From Haloferax prahovense DSM 18310 (GTDB taxonomy: Archaea > Halobacteriota > Halobacteria > Halobacteriales > Haloferacaceae): DNA of 64,000 bases. Where the stretch lies: the NCBI RefSeq assembly GCF_000336815.1, contig NZ_AOLG01000047.1, forward strand, positions 178,136 to 242,135, written 5' to 3'. Numbering within the stretch: position 1 is the first letter of the stretch; every line of letters begins with the position of its first letter. Positions 35,818-44,745 of the stretch are shown here, one piece after another. Made by a program: the position numbers and the translations under genes. Below the pieces are notes generated by a model. It was not told where the DNA came from. It was given only the letters and a program-made list of their open reading frames with translations, and did no database searches.

Positions 35818-36378
35818 TCAGCGGTTCGACGGGGAGTCGTCGTCCGCCTTCTCGCCGCCGTCGGAGCGGAGGTGACCGGCGCTGCGCGGCGAGTCGCCGC
35901 GGGGGGAATCTGCCCGCGCCCGCGACCTGAGGACGCCCTCGACGAGGACGAAAAAGCCGAGGCCGCCGACCACGTCGACCACGAGGTCAATCGCGGTGTC
36001 CTCGAGGTAGTAGGCCATCGACCAGCCCCACCAGAAGTCCTTGAACAGGTACTCGTACACCTCGAAGCCCGCGCCGATGGCGAGGATGACGCCGGCGACA
36101 ACCACCGGGGCGCGATCGCCCCGGAAGGTCCGCGGGAACACGAGGAACAACACGCCCGCGACGCCGAAGCCCGAAAGCGAGTGGGTGAGCACGTCCCACC
36201 ACCAGATTCTCGTGTAGATGTCGTAGGCGAGCCCGCCGAAGTGGAGCGCGCTGACGACCGCCGCCCAGACGCCAACGAACACCCACAGCCACGGCTCGCG
36301 TGCGAGCTTCGAGTGACTCATGGTCGCCCGCTGCTCGGCGGGGTATCCGGGGTGTTCGGCGCGCCGGGCGCTATCCAT
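35818..36378 (-). CDS. Membrane protein, YjdF/DUF2238-like, paralog of the neighbouring gene
   Basis: 186 aa, four hydrophobic segments plus a charged C-terminal tail (SPRGDSPRSAGHLRSDGGEKADDD). Shares with the next gene TRIWWWDVLTHSLSGFGVA, AGFEVYEYL and YLEDTAIDLVVDVVG at the same spacing. The ATG at 36378 gives 20 residues before an internal ATG at 36321 (MSHSKLAREPW), which is an equally plausible start. Function unknown. Confidence 0.72.
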   Translation of the reverse strand: MDSARRAEHPGYPAEQRATMSHSKLAREPWLWVFVGVWAAVVSALHFGGLAYDIYTRIWWWDVLTHSLSGFGVAGVLFLVFPRTFRGDRAPVVVAGVILAIGAGFEVYEYLFKDFWWGWSMAYYLEDTAIDLVVDVVGGLGFFVLVEGVLRSRARADSPRGDSPRSAGHLRSDGGEKADDDSPSNR

Positions 36379-36553
36379 AGAGGAAGTACGCGGGGGAAGG
36401 GCATAGTTAGGGACTACCGTCTATCGGATGGTGACACCGGACTGATAAATGCTTTCTCCTCATGTGTTTCGAACGAAACGTTCCGGGACTCGTTCGAGAG
36501 ACCCCACCCCGACGGCCCGTCAGGGAGATTCTAACGGGGGGTCGCGCTCGGCG

Positions 36554-36898
36554 TCAGTCCAGCCACGGCGGGTTGTCCCGCGGCGGCGAAAACACGTCGA
36601 TGCCGACGACGGTCTCGTCGCCGCGGTTCTCCGCGCCGTGGAGTTCGCCGCCTGCGAGCGAGTAGGCGTCGCCGGGACCGACGACGAGTTCCTCGCCGTC
36701 GTCGCCGACGAGGAACGTCAGTTCGCCGGCGACGATGTAGCCGACCTGCTCGTGTGGGTGGTCGTGAACCGGGACGGCCGCGCCGGGTTCGATGCGGAAG
36801 TGCTGGACGTTCATCTTCTCCCCGCCCGCGAGGAGCGAGAGGGAGACGCCGTCGGCCGCCTCGGCGGACGGCGCGTCGTCGAGTGAAACTCGGTCCAT
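36554..36898 (-). CDS. Small cupin-fold protein
   Basis: 114 aa single-domain cupin. Motif 1 HDHPHEQVGYIVAGE has the metal-ligand histidines and Glu, and motif 2 GDAYSLAGGELHGAEN has the final His. It probably binds a divalent metal; enzyme or sensor role cannot be told. The ATG at 36898 (MDRVSLDDAP) is chosen, since the long upstream frame overlaps a divergent gene. Divergent from the zinc-ribbon gene at 37025. Confidence 0.85.
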   Translation of the reverse strand: MDRVSLDDAPSAEAADGVSLSLLAGGEKMNVQHFRIEPGAAVPVHDHPHEQVGYIVAGELTFLVGDDGEELVVGPGDAYSLAGGELHGAENRGDETVVGIDVFSPPRDNPPWLD

Positions 36899-37024
36899 GG
36901 TGGCAAGCCACAGGGAACGGGGATAAATCCGCCGGGGAGGCGCCGCGGGGGTCGTCACCCGCGAGGGGTTCACGGTCGCTTCCGCTCCCGAACGTTCAAA
37001 TCCGACGCCGCGGAACATCGGCGT

Positions 37025-37564
37025 ATGTACGCGGTCGTGGGGTGTACGGACTGCGCGAACATGTGGCTCCTTTCGGACCCCGACGGGTCGAAGACGGCGA
37101 CGTGTCCGCGGTGCGGCAGGCGACACCAGACGAAAAAGCTCCGGCGGTTCTTCGAGTCCGATGACCGGGACGCCGCGCGGCAGGCGCGGTCGGCGCTCTT
37201 GGCGAAGAAACACGGCGACAGCGAGGCGTTCGCGCAGGTCGAACACGTCTCGGAGCTCGACCGGCGGGTCGAGGAGTCGGGCGTCGACGACCGCGAGTAC
37301 CTCGAAGGCTCGGGACTCGACGCCGACGAGGTGTTCGAGGCGGGCGAGGCCGCCTCTCGCGGTCGGAACTCGTCGGCGGCGTCGCCCGACCGCCTGACGG
37401 TCGTCCGCGAGGCGGTTCGGGATGGCGACCGTCCGACCGAGGAGGAAATCGTCGCGACTGCGGTCGAACGCGGCGTCCCGGACGACCGCGCCCGCGACCT
37501 GCTCGACAAACTCCGGCGGCGCGGCGAGGTGTCGGAGTCGCGGGGCCGACACCGACTGGTCTGA
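37025..37564 (+). CDS. Zinc-ribbon protein with C-terminal winged-helix-like region (DUF5817-like)
   Basis: 179 aa. N-terminal zinc ribbon from C7/C10 (VGCTDCANM) and C27/C30 (TCPRCGRRH), then a helical acidic middle, and a C-terminal segment (SPDRLTVVREAVRDGD...RRRGEVSESRGRHRL) that looks like a winged helix. Probably a nucleic-acid-binding protein; resembles a haloarchaeal DUF5817 family, function unknown. Confidence 0.75.
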   Translation: MYAVVGCTDCANMWLLSDPDGSKTATCPRCGRRHQTKKLRRFFESDDRDAARQARSALLAKKHGDSEAFAQVEHVSELDRRVEESGVDDREYLEGSGLDADEVFEAGEAASRGRNSSAASPDRLTVVREAVRDGDRPTEEEIVATAVERGVPDDRARDLLDKLRRRGEVSESRGRHRLV

Positions 37565-37611
37565 GCGTCGCGGCGGGCGACCGGTACAAAGGGGCCGCGA
37601 GCGCGTCCACC

Positions 37612-37761
37612 TCAGAGCGCGCCGAGCAACTTCGCCACGGTCAGCGCGGAGGCGACGACGCCGAGGGCCAACTTCACCAGCCTGAGCGCGAGCGCCAACC
37701 GCCGCGCGTCGTCGTAGTCGTCGGGCGATTCGGGGTCGGTACTGCGTGTAGAGAGTGGCAT
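37612..37761 (-). CDS. Small single-helix membrane protein
   Basis: 49 aa with an acidic N-terminus (DPESPDDYDDARR) and one C-terminal hydrophobic helix (LVKLALGVVASALTVAKLL). Codon use is haloarchaeal and the ATG at 37761 is well placed. No family recognised; could be a tail-anchored microprotein. Confidence 0.5.
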   Translation of the reverse strand: MPLSTRSTDPESPDDYDDARRLALALRLVKLALGVVASALTVAKLLGAL

Positions 37762-37972
37762 GGGAGGGGATGGGTTGTGGACACGCCCGCGGGTGCTGCC
37801 CGACGGACGCGTTTTCATCGTTTCCGCGGAAACGGAATAAACGCGAGCCACGGGTGCGGGGTGAAAGTGAAAGTGGACGTCGATGACTGAATCCGTCGAT
37901 ACAGGTCTGTGGGAAGCGAATAACGGCTGTTTAGTCGTCTCCGACAGCGGTGAAACTGAAACCGGGTTCGGA
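37762..37972. other. Non-coding gap between the microprotein and hmgA
   Basis: Moderately AT-richer sequence with no credible reading frame. It contains a GTGAAAGTGAAAGTGG direct repeat at about 37860-37876, which on the minus strand is a pyrimidine tract downstream of hmgA and may act as its terminator. Confidence 0.4.
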
Positions 37973-39184
37973 TTACCGGCCGAGTTCGGCGTGGGCGCTG
38001 GAGAGGTGCCGCGAGGCGAGCGCGGAGAGGAGCGAGAGTTCGCCCGCGAGGGAGCCGACGGCGATGCATTCGGCGAGGGCGTCGGCGTTGGAGCCGGCGG
38101 GGTCGCCGCCGCCGCTGACGCCGAGGATATCGAGGCCCTCGGACTGCGTCGGGAGCTTCGTGCCGCCGCCGACGGTGCCGACTTCGAGGGAGGCGATAGA
38201 GACCGAGACGTAGAGGTCGCCGTCCTGCACCTCGGCGGTCGTGATGGCGTTCGCGCCCTCGACGACCTGCGCCTCGTCCTGTCCGGTGGCGAGGAACATC
38301 GCGGCGACGACGTTGGCGACGTGGGCGTTGAAGCCGAGGCTCGCGGCCTTCGCGGAGCCGACGAGATTCTTGCGGGTGTTGAGTTCCGCGACCGCCTCGG
38401 GCGTGGTGTGCAGGCGCGCTTCGACGACTTCGCGCGGGATGCGCACGTCGGCGGTGACGCTCCGTCCGCGCCCCTCGACGGCGTTGATTGCGGCGGGCTT
38501 CTTGTCGGTACAGAGGTTGCCCGAGAGGGCGACGAGTGAGGCGGTCGTCTCTTCTTCGACGACGCCGCAGGCGGCCTCGGTGGCGATGGTGGCCATGTTC
38601 ATTCCCATCGCGTCCTTGGTGTCGTAGCGGAACCGCAGGTAGACCGAGTTGCCGACGACGTACGGCGTCACGTCGAGGAGTTCGCCGTGGTTCGTCGTCT
38701 CCTCGGCGGCTTCCTTCAGCGCCGCGAAGTTGTCGCGGGTCCACGAGACGAGCGCCTCGGCCTCGGCCACGTCGGCGACGCGGAACACGGGCGCGCGGGT
38801 CATCCCGGACTTGAGGACGCGAGCGGTCGCGCCGCCGGCGCTGTTGATGACCGAACAGCCGCGGTTGACCGACGCGAGGAGCGCGCCCTCGGTGGTCGCG
38901 AGCGGGAGGTACTTCTCGCCGGAGACGGAGCCGCCGTCGACCGAAACGGGGCCGGCGACGCCCATCGGCACCTGAATCGCGCCGACCATGTTCTCGATGG
39001 CCGACTCGGCGGCTTCGGCGGGGAAGCCGTAGTTCCCGACCGCGTCGAGCGACGCGCCGGACTGCGATTCGACGAGCAACCGGCGCGCCTCGGCGGCGGT
39101 GTCGGCGTCGGCGTGCGCTTCGAGTTCGTGGAGGCGGAGTTCGCCCTCCCGAACGCGGTCGGCGAGGGACGCGGCGTCTGTCAT
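37973..39184 (-). CDS. hmgA: HMG-CoA reductase, class I
   Basis: 403 aa. Makes mevalonate from HMG-CoA with NADPH, the committed step of archaeal lipid synthesis. Motifs: ENMVGAIQVPMGVAGP, DAMGMNM, GTVGGGTKLPTQ and the C-terminal catalytic His in SRHLSSAHAELGR. In Haloferax, altered expression of this gene gives mevinolin resistance, so the promoter region at 39185-39289 is of interest. Divergent from the amidohydrolase gene. Confidence 0.97.
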   Translation of the reverse strand: MTDAASLADRVREGELRLHELEAHADADTAAEARRLLVESQSGASLDAVGNYGFPAEAAESAIENMVGAIQVPMGVAGPVSVDGGSVSGEKYLPLATTEGALLASVNRGCSVINSAGGATARVLKSGMTRAPVFRVADVAEAEALVSWTRDNFAALKEAAEETTNHGELLDVTPYVVGNSVYLRFRYDTKDAMGMNMATIATEAACGVVEEETTASLVALSGNLCTDKKPAAINAVEGRGRSVTADVRIPREVVEARLHTTPEAVAELNTRKNLVGSAKAASLGFNAHVANVVAAMFLATGQDEAQVVEGANAITTAEVQDGDLYVSVSIASLEVGTVGGGTKLPTQSEGLDILGVSGGGDPAGSNADALAECIAVGSLAGELSLLSALASRHLSSAHAELGR

Positions 39185-39289
39185 GCTCCGACGTTTTCCG
39201 CGCCGGCCCTAACGCGTTCCGGTTCTTTCAACGGTCGCTGTCCGGCTGCCTCCCGAACCGTTTTGCCCTCCCGCGTCGGGGTCGAACGT

Positions 39290-40951
39290 ATGACCGCGGC
39301 AGCGGACCTCGTACTGACGAACGCGGAGGTACACACGCTCGGGTCGCCCGACGAAACCCACGAAGCCGTCGCCGTCCGCGACGGCGAGGTCGTCCGCGTC
39401 GGCCGCGCGTTCGACGTGGAACTGCTCGTCGGCGTCGAGACGCGGGTCGTCGACTGCGAGGGACGAGTCGTCCTCCCCGGCTTCATCGACGCCCACACGC
39501 ACCTCCCGATGGTCGGCCGGTCGCTCGTCCACGCCGACCTCTCCACCGCCGACTCCGCGGCGGAGGCGGTCGAACTGCTCCGCGAGCGAGCCGCCGAAGT
39601 CGAAGCCGACGACGGCGGAGCCGGCGGTGATGGGGCCAGCGGCGGCGGGACCGGCGACGAGACCGACTGGGTGCTCGGCTACGGCTACGACGAGAGCACG
39701 TGGGACGAATCCAGGTATCTCACCCGCGACGACCTCGACGCCGTCTCCGAGTCGCTTCCCGTGGTCGCCTTCCGCGAGGACCTCCACACCGCCGGCGTCA
39801 ACTCGGTCGTCCTCGACCGCTACGCCGACGAGATGCCCGACGCGGGCGTGCAGACCGCCGGCCGAGACGCTGTTTCCGAGGGTGTCGGCGACGGCGACGC
39901 CGCCGGCGAGCCGACGGGCGTCGTCGTCGAGGGCGCGGTCGACGTGCTCCGCGAGGCGACCGAACCGGGCCGCGAGGAGATGGCGGCGCTCGTCCGCGCC
40001 GCGCAGTCGTACGCGACCGCCCGCGGGGTCACCGGCGTCCACGACATGGTCCGTGGCTCCCGCGCTCCCGAGGTCTACCGTGACCTCGACGAAGCCGGCG
40101 AACTGGACCTCCGCGTCCGAATCAACTACTGGTCGGACCACCTCGACGCGCTCCGCGAGGTCGGCCTGCGGACGAACCACGGAGGCGGAAGCCACCGCGA
40201 CCTCGTCACCGTCGGCGCGATAAAGACGTTCACCGACGGGAGCTTCGGCGGCCGGACCGCGAAGCTCACCGAACCGTACGCCGACGCCGCGGGTGACCCC
40301 GCCGCGGCCGACGACGAGACGGGCCAGTGGGTCGTCGACCCCGAAGAACTCCGCGAACTCGTCGCCGACGCGGACGAGTCGAGCTACCAGCTCACCGCGC
40401 ACGCCATCGGCGACGCGGCCATCGACGCGGTTCTCGCGGCGTACGAGGAGACCGACGACCCCGGCTCGGCCCGCCACCGGGTCGAACACGTCGAACTCGC
40501 CTCCGACGAGGCCATCGAGCGGTTCGCCGAACTTGGCGTCGTCGCCTCGGTCCAGCCGAACTTTCTGAAGTGGGCCGACGAGGGCGGCCTCTACGACGCC
40601 CGCCTCGGCGAGCGACGCCTGCGAACCAACCGCTACCGCGACCTGCTCGACGCCGGGGTCGACCTCGCGTTCGGGAGCGACTGCATGCCGCTCGGGCCGC
40701 TTCTCGGCGTCGACCTCGCCACCGACCACCCGAACCCCGACCAGTCGCTCACCGTCACCGAGGCGCTCCGGGCGTACACGTCCGGCGCGGCCTACGCCGG
40801 CTTCGACGAGGACCGACTGGGAACCGTCGCGGCAGGCACCGCCGCGGACCTCGTCGTCCTCGACGAGTCGCCGTGGGAAACCGACTCGATTCGCGACGTC
40901 GCGGTCTCGATGACCGTCGTGGACGGTCGCGTCGTCTTCGAACGCGACTGA
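39290..40951 (+). CDS. Amidohydrolase family protein (YtcJ-like)
   Basis: 553 aa. Composite beta sandwich and TIM barrel: N-terminal ADLVLTNAEVHTLG, metal motif FIDAHTHLP, later KTFTDGSFGGRTA, TAHAIGDAAIDAVL and FGSDCMPLGP. Probably an N-acyl or amide hydrolase with a metal centre; substrate unknown. A Gly/Ala/Asp-rich insert (about residues 105-122) is a halophilic loop. The ATG at 39290 is chosen since longer frames overlap hmgA. Confidence 0.87.
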   Translation: MTAAADLVLTNAEVHTLGSPDETHEAVAVRDGEVVRVGRAFDVELLVGVETRVVDCEGRVVLPGFIDAHTHLPMVGRSLVHADLSTADSAAEAVELLRERAAEVEADDGGAGGDGASGGGTGDETDWVLGYGYDESTWDESRYLTRDDLDAVSESLPVVAFREDLHTAGVNSVVLDRYADEMPDAGVQTAGRDAVSEGVGDGDAAGEPTGVVVEGAVDVLREATEPGREEMAALVRAAQSYATARGVTGVHDMVRGSRAPEVYRDLDEAGELDLRVRINYWSDHLDALREVGLRTNHGGGSHRDLVTVGAIKTFTDGSFGGRTAKLTEPYADAAGDPAAADDETGQWVVDPEELRELVADADESSYQLTAHAIGDAAIDAVLAAYEETDDPGSARHRVEHVELASDEAIERFAELGVVASVQPNFLKWADEGGLYDARLGERRLRTNRYRDLLDAGVDLAFGSDCMPLGPLLGVDLATDHPNPDQSLTVTEALRAYTSGAAYAGFDEDRLGTVAAGTAADLVVLDESPWETDSIRDVAVSMTVVDGRVVFERD

Positions 40952-40982
40952 ACGAGAAATCGCCATCGACGGAGGAGTACAT

Positions 40983-41003
40983 TCGAAGAAAATTATTCTT
41001 CAA
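40983..41003. promoter_or_regulatory. Palindrome, copy 1, upstream of nadABC
   Basis: Contains perfect GAAGAA-N5-TTCTTC (40985-41001). The extended form matches TTGAAGAA-N5-TTCTTCAA at all but one position. A second copy lies 118 bp downstream. Probable transcription factor operator. Confidence 0.6.
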
Positions 41004-41100
41004 CCGAGTAGACGACGTTCGAGGGTTCTGAACCCAATCAGACTGAAGTACCACCGACCAATCGGGGCTGAAGAGAATCTTTACTGGTGGGTTGCGAGTA

Positions 41101-41121
41101 TTGAAGAAAAATATTTTTCAA
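41101..41121. promoter_or_regulatory. Palindrome, copy 2, at the nadABC promoter
   Basis: TTGAAGAA-N5-TTTTTCAA, centre about 50 bp upstream of the nadA GTG. Its AT core (AAAAATATTTTT) coincides with the likely TATA box, so a bound factor would block transcription. Confidence 0.65.
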
Positions 41122-41160
41122 TAAGGGCCGATGATTGGACTTCTACCGTGGTGACCAATC

Positions 41161-42318
41161 GTGGTTGAATTACAGTCGGTCGGGTTCGAGTCGGAGCTCA
41201 GCCTGTTCAAATACGACACGCTCGAACAGCTTCCGGAGAGCCACCGCGACCTCGACGAGGCCGCCCGCTCCCGGCGAATCGCCGCCGCCCGCGAGGAGCT
41301 CGGCGACCGGGTTATCGTGCTCGGACACAACTACCAGCGACGCGAAATCGTCGAGCACGCGGACTTCATCGGCGACTCCTACGAGCTCTCGAAGCGCGCC
41401 GCCGAGTCCGATGCCGAGTACGTCGTCTTCGCCGGCGTGACGTTCATGGCCGAGAGCGCGGACATCATCACCGACGACGACCAGACGGTGATTCTCCCGT
41501 CGATGGAGGCGTCGTGTCCGATGGCCGGGATGGCCGAGGCCGTGCAGGTCGACTCCGCGTGGGAGACGCTCGTCGAGGAGTCCGGCGGCAAGGACATCGT
41601 CCCCGTGACGTACATGAACTCCTACGCAGACCTGAAGGCGTTCTGCGCCTCCCACGGCGGGCTCATCTGCACCTCCTCGAACGCCACCGACGCCTTCGAA
41701 TGGGCCTTCGAGCGCGGCGACGCCGTGCTGTTCCTGCCCGACAAGCACCTCGGGCGCAACACGGCCGACGAACTCGGCATCGACGAAGTCGTCGAGTGGG
41801 ACCCGTGGGCCGGCGACGTGGCCGAGTCGATGGGTGCCGCCGGCGAGGTCGAACCCGAGGTTCCCGACCTCGGCGACGCCGAGGTCATCCTCTGGGACGG
41901 CTACTGTCAGGTCCACGAGCGCTTCCGGGTCGACCACGTCGAGGAGGCGCAGGCCGACGGCGCGAAGGTCGTCGCCCACCCCGAGTGCCGCCCGAGCGTC
42001 GTCGCGGCCGCCGACGAGGTCGGCTCGACGAGCCACATCTGCGACGTCATCGAGAACGCCGCCCCCGGCGAGACGTGGGCCATCGGCACCGAAGTCCACC
42101 TCGCGCGACACCTCGCGCGCTGGCACCCCGAGGTCGACGTGCGGCCGCTCTGCGGCGACGCCTGTATGGACTGCAACGCCATGCGGCAGGTCGACCCCAA
42201 CTACCTGACGTGGGTGCTCGAAGAACTCGCCGCGGGCCACGAACCCAACGTCGTCGAGGTCGCGCCCGAGGAGAAGGAACTCGCCGCGGTCGCGCTCGAC
42301 CGCATGCTCGAACTATGA
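41161..42318 (+). CDS. nadA: Quinolinate synthase A
   Basis: 385 aa. Condenses iminoaspartate with dihydroxyacetone phosphate to quinolinate, using a [4Fe-4S] cluster. Cluster cysteines are seen in EASCPMAGMAE, GLICTSSNA and GDACMDCNAM; VLGHNYQR is the substrate loop. The start is GTG 41161. First gene of nadABC; overlaps nadB by ATGA. Confidence 0.95.
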   Translation: MVELQSVGFESELSLFKYDTLEQLPESHRDLDEAARSRRIAAAREELGDRVIVLGHNYQRREIVEHADFIGDSYELSKRAAESDAEYVVFAGVTFMAESADIITDDDQTVILPSMEASCPMAGMAEAVQVDSAWETLVEESGGKDIVPVTYMNSYADLKAFCASHGGLICTSSNATDAFEWAFERGDAVLFLPDKHLGRNTADELGIDEVVEWDPWAGDVAESMGAAGEVEPEVPDLGDAEVILWDGYCQVHERFRVDHVEEAQADGAKVVAHPECRPSVVAAADEVGSTSHICDVIENAAPGETWAIGTEVHLARHLARWHPEVDVRPLCGDACMDCNAMRQVDPNYLTWVLEELAAGHEPNVVEVAPEEKELAAVALDRMLEL

Positions 42319-43886
42319 AGGCCGACGTGCTCGTCGTCGGCTCCGGTATCGCCGGCTGTGCCGCCGCCCTCGCCGCCGCCCGCGAGGGGGCCGACGTGCT
42401 GGTCGTCACGAAGGCGACCGAGCCCGAGGACGCCGCGTCCGACTGGGCGCAGGGCGGCATCGCCGTCACCCAGTCCGCGCCCGAGGAGTTCGCCGCCGAC
42501 ATCCGCCGGGCGAGCGACGGCACCGCCGACCCCGAGGCGGTCGAGACGCTCGTCTCCGAGTCCCGAGCCGTCGTCGAGGACGTGCTCTTGGACACGCTCG
42601 GCGTCGAGTTCGACGCGGTGGGCGGCGGCACCGACGGCACCGGCGCCGCCGACTTCGACCTCGCCCGCGAGGCGGGCCACTCCAGCCGCCGCATCCTCCA
42701 CGTCGACGCCAGCACCGGCGCACACGTCCTCCGGCCGTTTCTCCAGCACCTCTCGGCCCGCGACGGCGTGCGCATCGTCGACGACGCGACGGCGCTCGAC
42801 CTCCTGACCGAGGAGGGAACCGTCCGCGGCGCGACCGTCCTCGCCGACGGCGAGGTCGAACCTGTGTTCGCCGGAGCGACCGTCCTCGCCACCGGCGGCA
42901 TCGGCGACTGTTACGCCCGGTCGACCAACCCCGCGGGCGCGACCGGCGACGGCGTGGCGATGGCCGCCCTCGCCGGCGCGACCGTCTCGAACATGCAGTA
43001 CGTCCAGTTCCACCCGACGGCGTACGACCCCCGGACTGACCCCCAGGCCGACGACGCGCAACCGTTCCTCGTCAGCGAAGCCGTTCGCGGCGAGGGCGCG
43101 GCCCTGCGCGACGCCGACGGCCGCCGATTCATGCCTGACGTGCACGAAGACGCCGAACTCGCCCCCCGAGACGTGGTCGCCCGCGCCGTCTCTCGCGCCC
43201 GCGACCGAACCGGCCGCGTCGTCCTCGACGTGTCCGACCTCGACTTCCGCGAGGAGTTCCCCGACCTCGCGGCGCTCTGCGACGACCGCGGCGTCGACCT
43301 CGACGCCGGTATCCCCGTCGCCCCGAGCGAGCACTTCCTCTGCGGCGGCGTCGCCGTCGACGACCGCGGCAGGACCTCGCTGTCCCGCCTGTTCGCCGCC
43401 GGCGAGTGCGCCCGCACCGGCGTCCACGGCGCGAACCGACTCGCCTCGACCAGCCTGCTCGAAGGGCTCGTCTGGGGCGTTCGCGCCGGCGAGACCGCGG
43501 CCGAGCGGGGCCGCGGCGAAGCCGAGGTCGTCGAGTACGCGTCGCCGCGCGACTCCGACCCGGCGCTGCCCGACGCCTTCGCCGACACGAAGTTCGACCG
43601 CCTCGGGCGAACGATGGACGGGTTCGTCGGCATCGAGCGCACCCCCGATGGGCTCGGGACCGCGCGGGCTCGGCTCCGCCGCCTGAAGGGCGAGGTCGAC
43701 GCCTACGCCCGCACCCGCGTCTCGCGGTCCATCTACGAACTCCGGAACGCCTGCGTCTCGTCGCTCCTCGTCGCCCGCGCGGCCGCCGACGCGCCGTCGG
43801 CCGGCTGTCACTCGCTGGTCGACCCGGACGGAAGCGAGGAAAGTGACGACGCGGGTCAGGGGGTGACCCCGAGTGCTGACGACTGA
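42315..43886 (+). CDS. nadB: L-aspartate oxidase
   Basis: 523 aa flavoprotein of the succinate dehydrogenase/fumarate reductase family. FAD motif VLVVGSGIAGCAAALAA, SDWAQGGIAV, HSSRRILHVD and late GANRLASTSLLEGLVWG. It oxidises aspartate to iminoaspartate for NadA. Start ATG 42315 overlaps the nadA stop by four bases, implying coupling; its 3' end overlaps nadC by 14 bases. Confidence 0.95.
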   Translation: MKADVLVVGSGIAGCAAALAAAREGADVLVVTKATEPEDAASDWAQGGIAVTQSAPEEFAADIRRASDGTADPEAVETLVSESRAVVEDVLLDTLGVEFDAVGGGTDGTGAADFDLAREAGHSSRRILHVDASTGAHVLRPFLQHLSARDGVRIVDDATALDLLTEEGTVRGATVLADGEVEPVFAGATVLATGGIGDCYARSTNPAGATGDGVAMAALAGATVSNMQYVQFHPTAYDPRTDPQADDAQPFLVSEAVRGEGAALRDADGRRFMPDVHEDAELAPRDVVARAVSRARDRTGRVVLDVSDLDFREEFPDLAALCDDRGVDLDAGIPVAPSEHFLCGGVAVDDRGRTSLSRLFAAGECARTGVHGANRLASTSLLEGLVWGVRAGETAAERGRGEAEVVEYASPRDSDPALPDAFADTKFDRLGRTMDGFVGIERTPDGLGTARARLRRLKGEVDAYARTRVSRSIYELRNACVSSLLVARAAADAPSAGCHSLVDPDGSEESDDAGQGVTPSADD

Positions 43887-44679
43887 GACCGTCGAGCGCT
43901 GGCTGGCCGAGGACGTCGGCCACCGCGACGTGACGAACGACGTGCCCGGTGACACCACCGGGCGACTCGTGGCGAAGGAGCCGGCGGTCGCCGCCGGTCT
44001 CGACGCCGCCGTCGCCGTCTTCGACTCCCTCGGCGTCGAGGCCGAGCGAGCGGTCGAAGTCGGCGACGCGGTCGAAGCGGGTGACGAGGTTCTCCGGGTC
44101 GAAGGCGACGCCCAGAGCGTCCTCCGCGGCGAGCGCGTCGCCGCCAACGTCGTCGGCCACGCCTCCGGGGTCGCGACCACGACTCGCGAGGCAGTCGACG
44201 CCGCCCGCGAGGTTTCCAACTCGGTTCGAGTGGCGGCGACCCGCAAGACCACGCCCGGCCTCCGCGGCGTCGAAAAGCGCGCCGTCGTCGCCGGCGGCGG
44301 CGACACCCACCGCCTCACGCTCTCGGGGATGGTGATGGTCAAGGACAACCACGTCGCCGAACTCGGCTTGGAGGAGGCGGTCAACCGCTTCGCCGAGCGC
44401 AAGTCGTTCGCCACGAAGCTCGAAGTCGAAGTCGAGACGCCCGAGATGGGCGAGCGCGCCGCGGCCGCCGGAGCCGACATCGTCCTGTTCGACAATCTCC
44501 CGCCCGAGGCGGTCCGCGAGGGCGTCTCCCGGCTCCCCGAGGGCGTCATCGCCGAGGCCAGCGGCGGCATCACGCCGGAGACGCTCCCCGCCTACGCCGA
44601 CACCGGCGTCGACGTGGTCTCGATGGGGTGGCTCACCCACAGCGCGCCGAGTTCGGACTTCTCCTTCCGGACCGGGTGA
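43873..44679 (+). CDS. nadC: Nicotinate-nucleotide pyrophosphorylase (quinolinate PRTase)
   Basis: 268 aa. Converts quinolinate and PRPP to nicotinate mononucleotide. Motifs: EDVGHRDVTNDV, RVAATRKTTPGLRGVEKRAV, MVMVKDNHVAEL and IAEASGGITPETL. The start is GTG 43873 inside the end of nadB. Third gene of the NAD operon, which thus encodes the full aspartate-to-NaMN route. Confidence 0.95.
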   Translation: MLTTETVERWLAEDVGHRDVTNDVPGDTTGRLVAKEPAVAAGLDAAVAVFDSLGVEAERAVEVGDAVEAGDEVLRVEGDAQSVLRGERVAANVVGHASGVATTTREAVDAAREVSNSVRVAATRKTTPGLRGVEKRAVVAGGGDTHRLTLSGMVMVKDNHVAELGLEEAVNRFAERKSFATKLEVEVETPEMGERAAAAGADIVLFDNLPPEAVREGVSRLPEGVIAEASGGITPETLPAYADTGVDVVSMGWLTHSAPSSDFSFRTG

Positions 44680-44745
44680 GCTGGGCGCCCCGCCAGCCGC
44701 GCCGAAGGGAAAACCCCTTACTTTCGGTCGTCGCACTCGCGGGCA

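Noticed and set aside
38687-39289. N-terminal extension of the amidohydrolase over hmgA
   Set aside because: It is antisense to hmgA, has no domain, and the ATG at 39290 gives the expected family N-terminus.
40952-41160. Small gene or non-coding RNA between the amidohydrolase and nadA
   Set aside because: No credible frame; the AT-rich palindromes explain the composition better as regulatory sites.
41514-42314. nadA-nadB fusion suggested by one long open frame from 41514 to 43886
   Set aside because: The first part is the wrong frame of nadA; nadB starts at ATG 42315 with its FAD motif.
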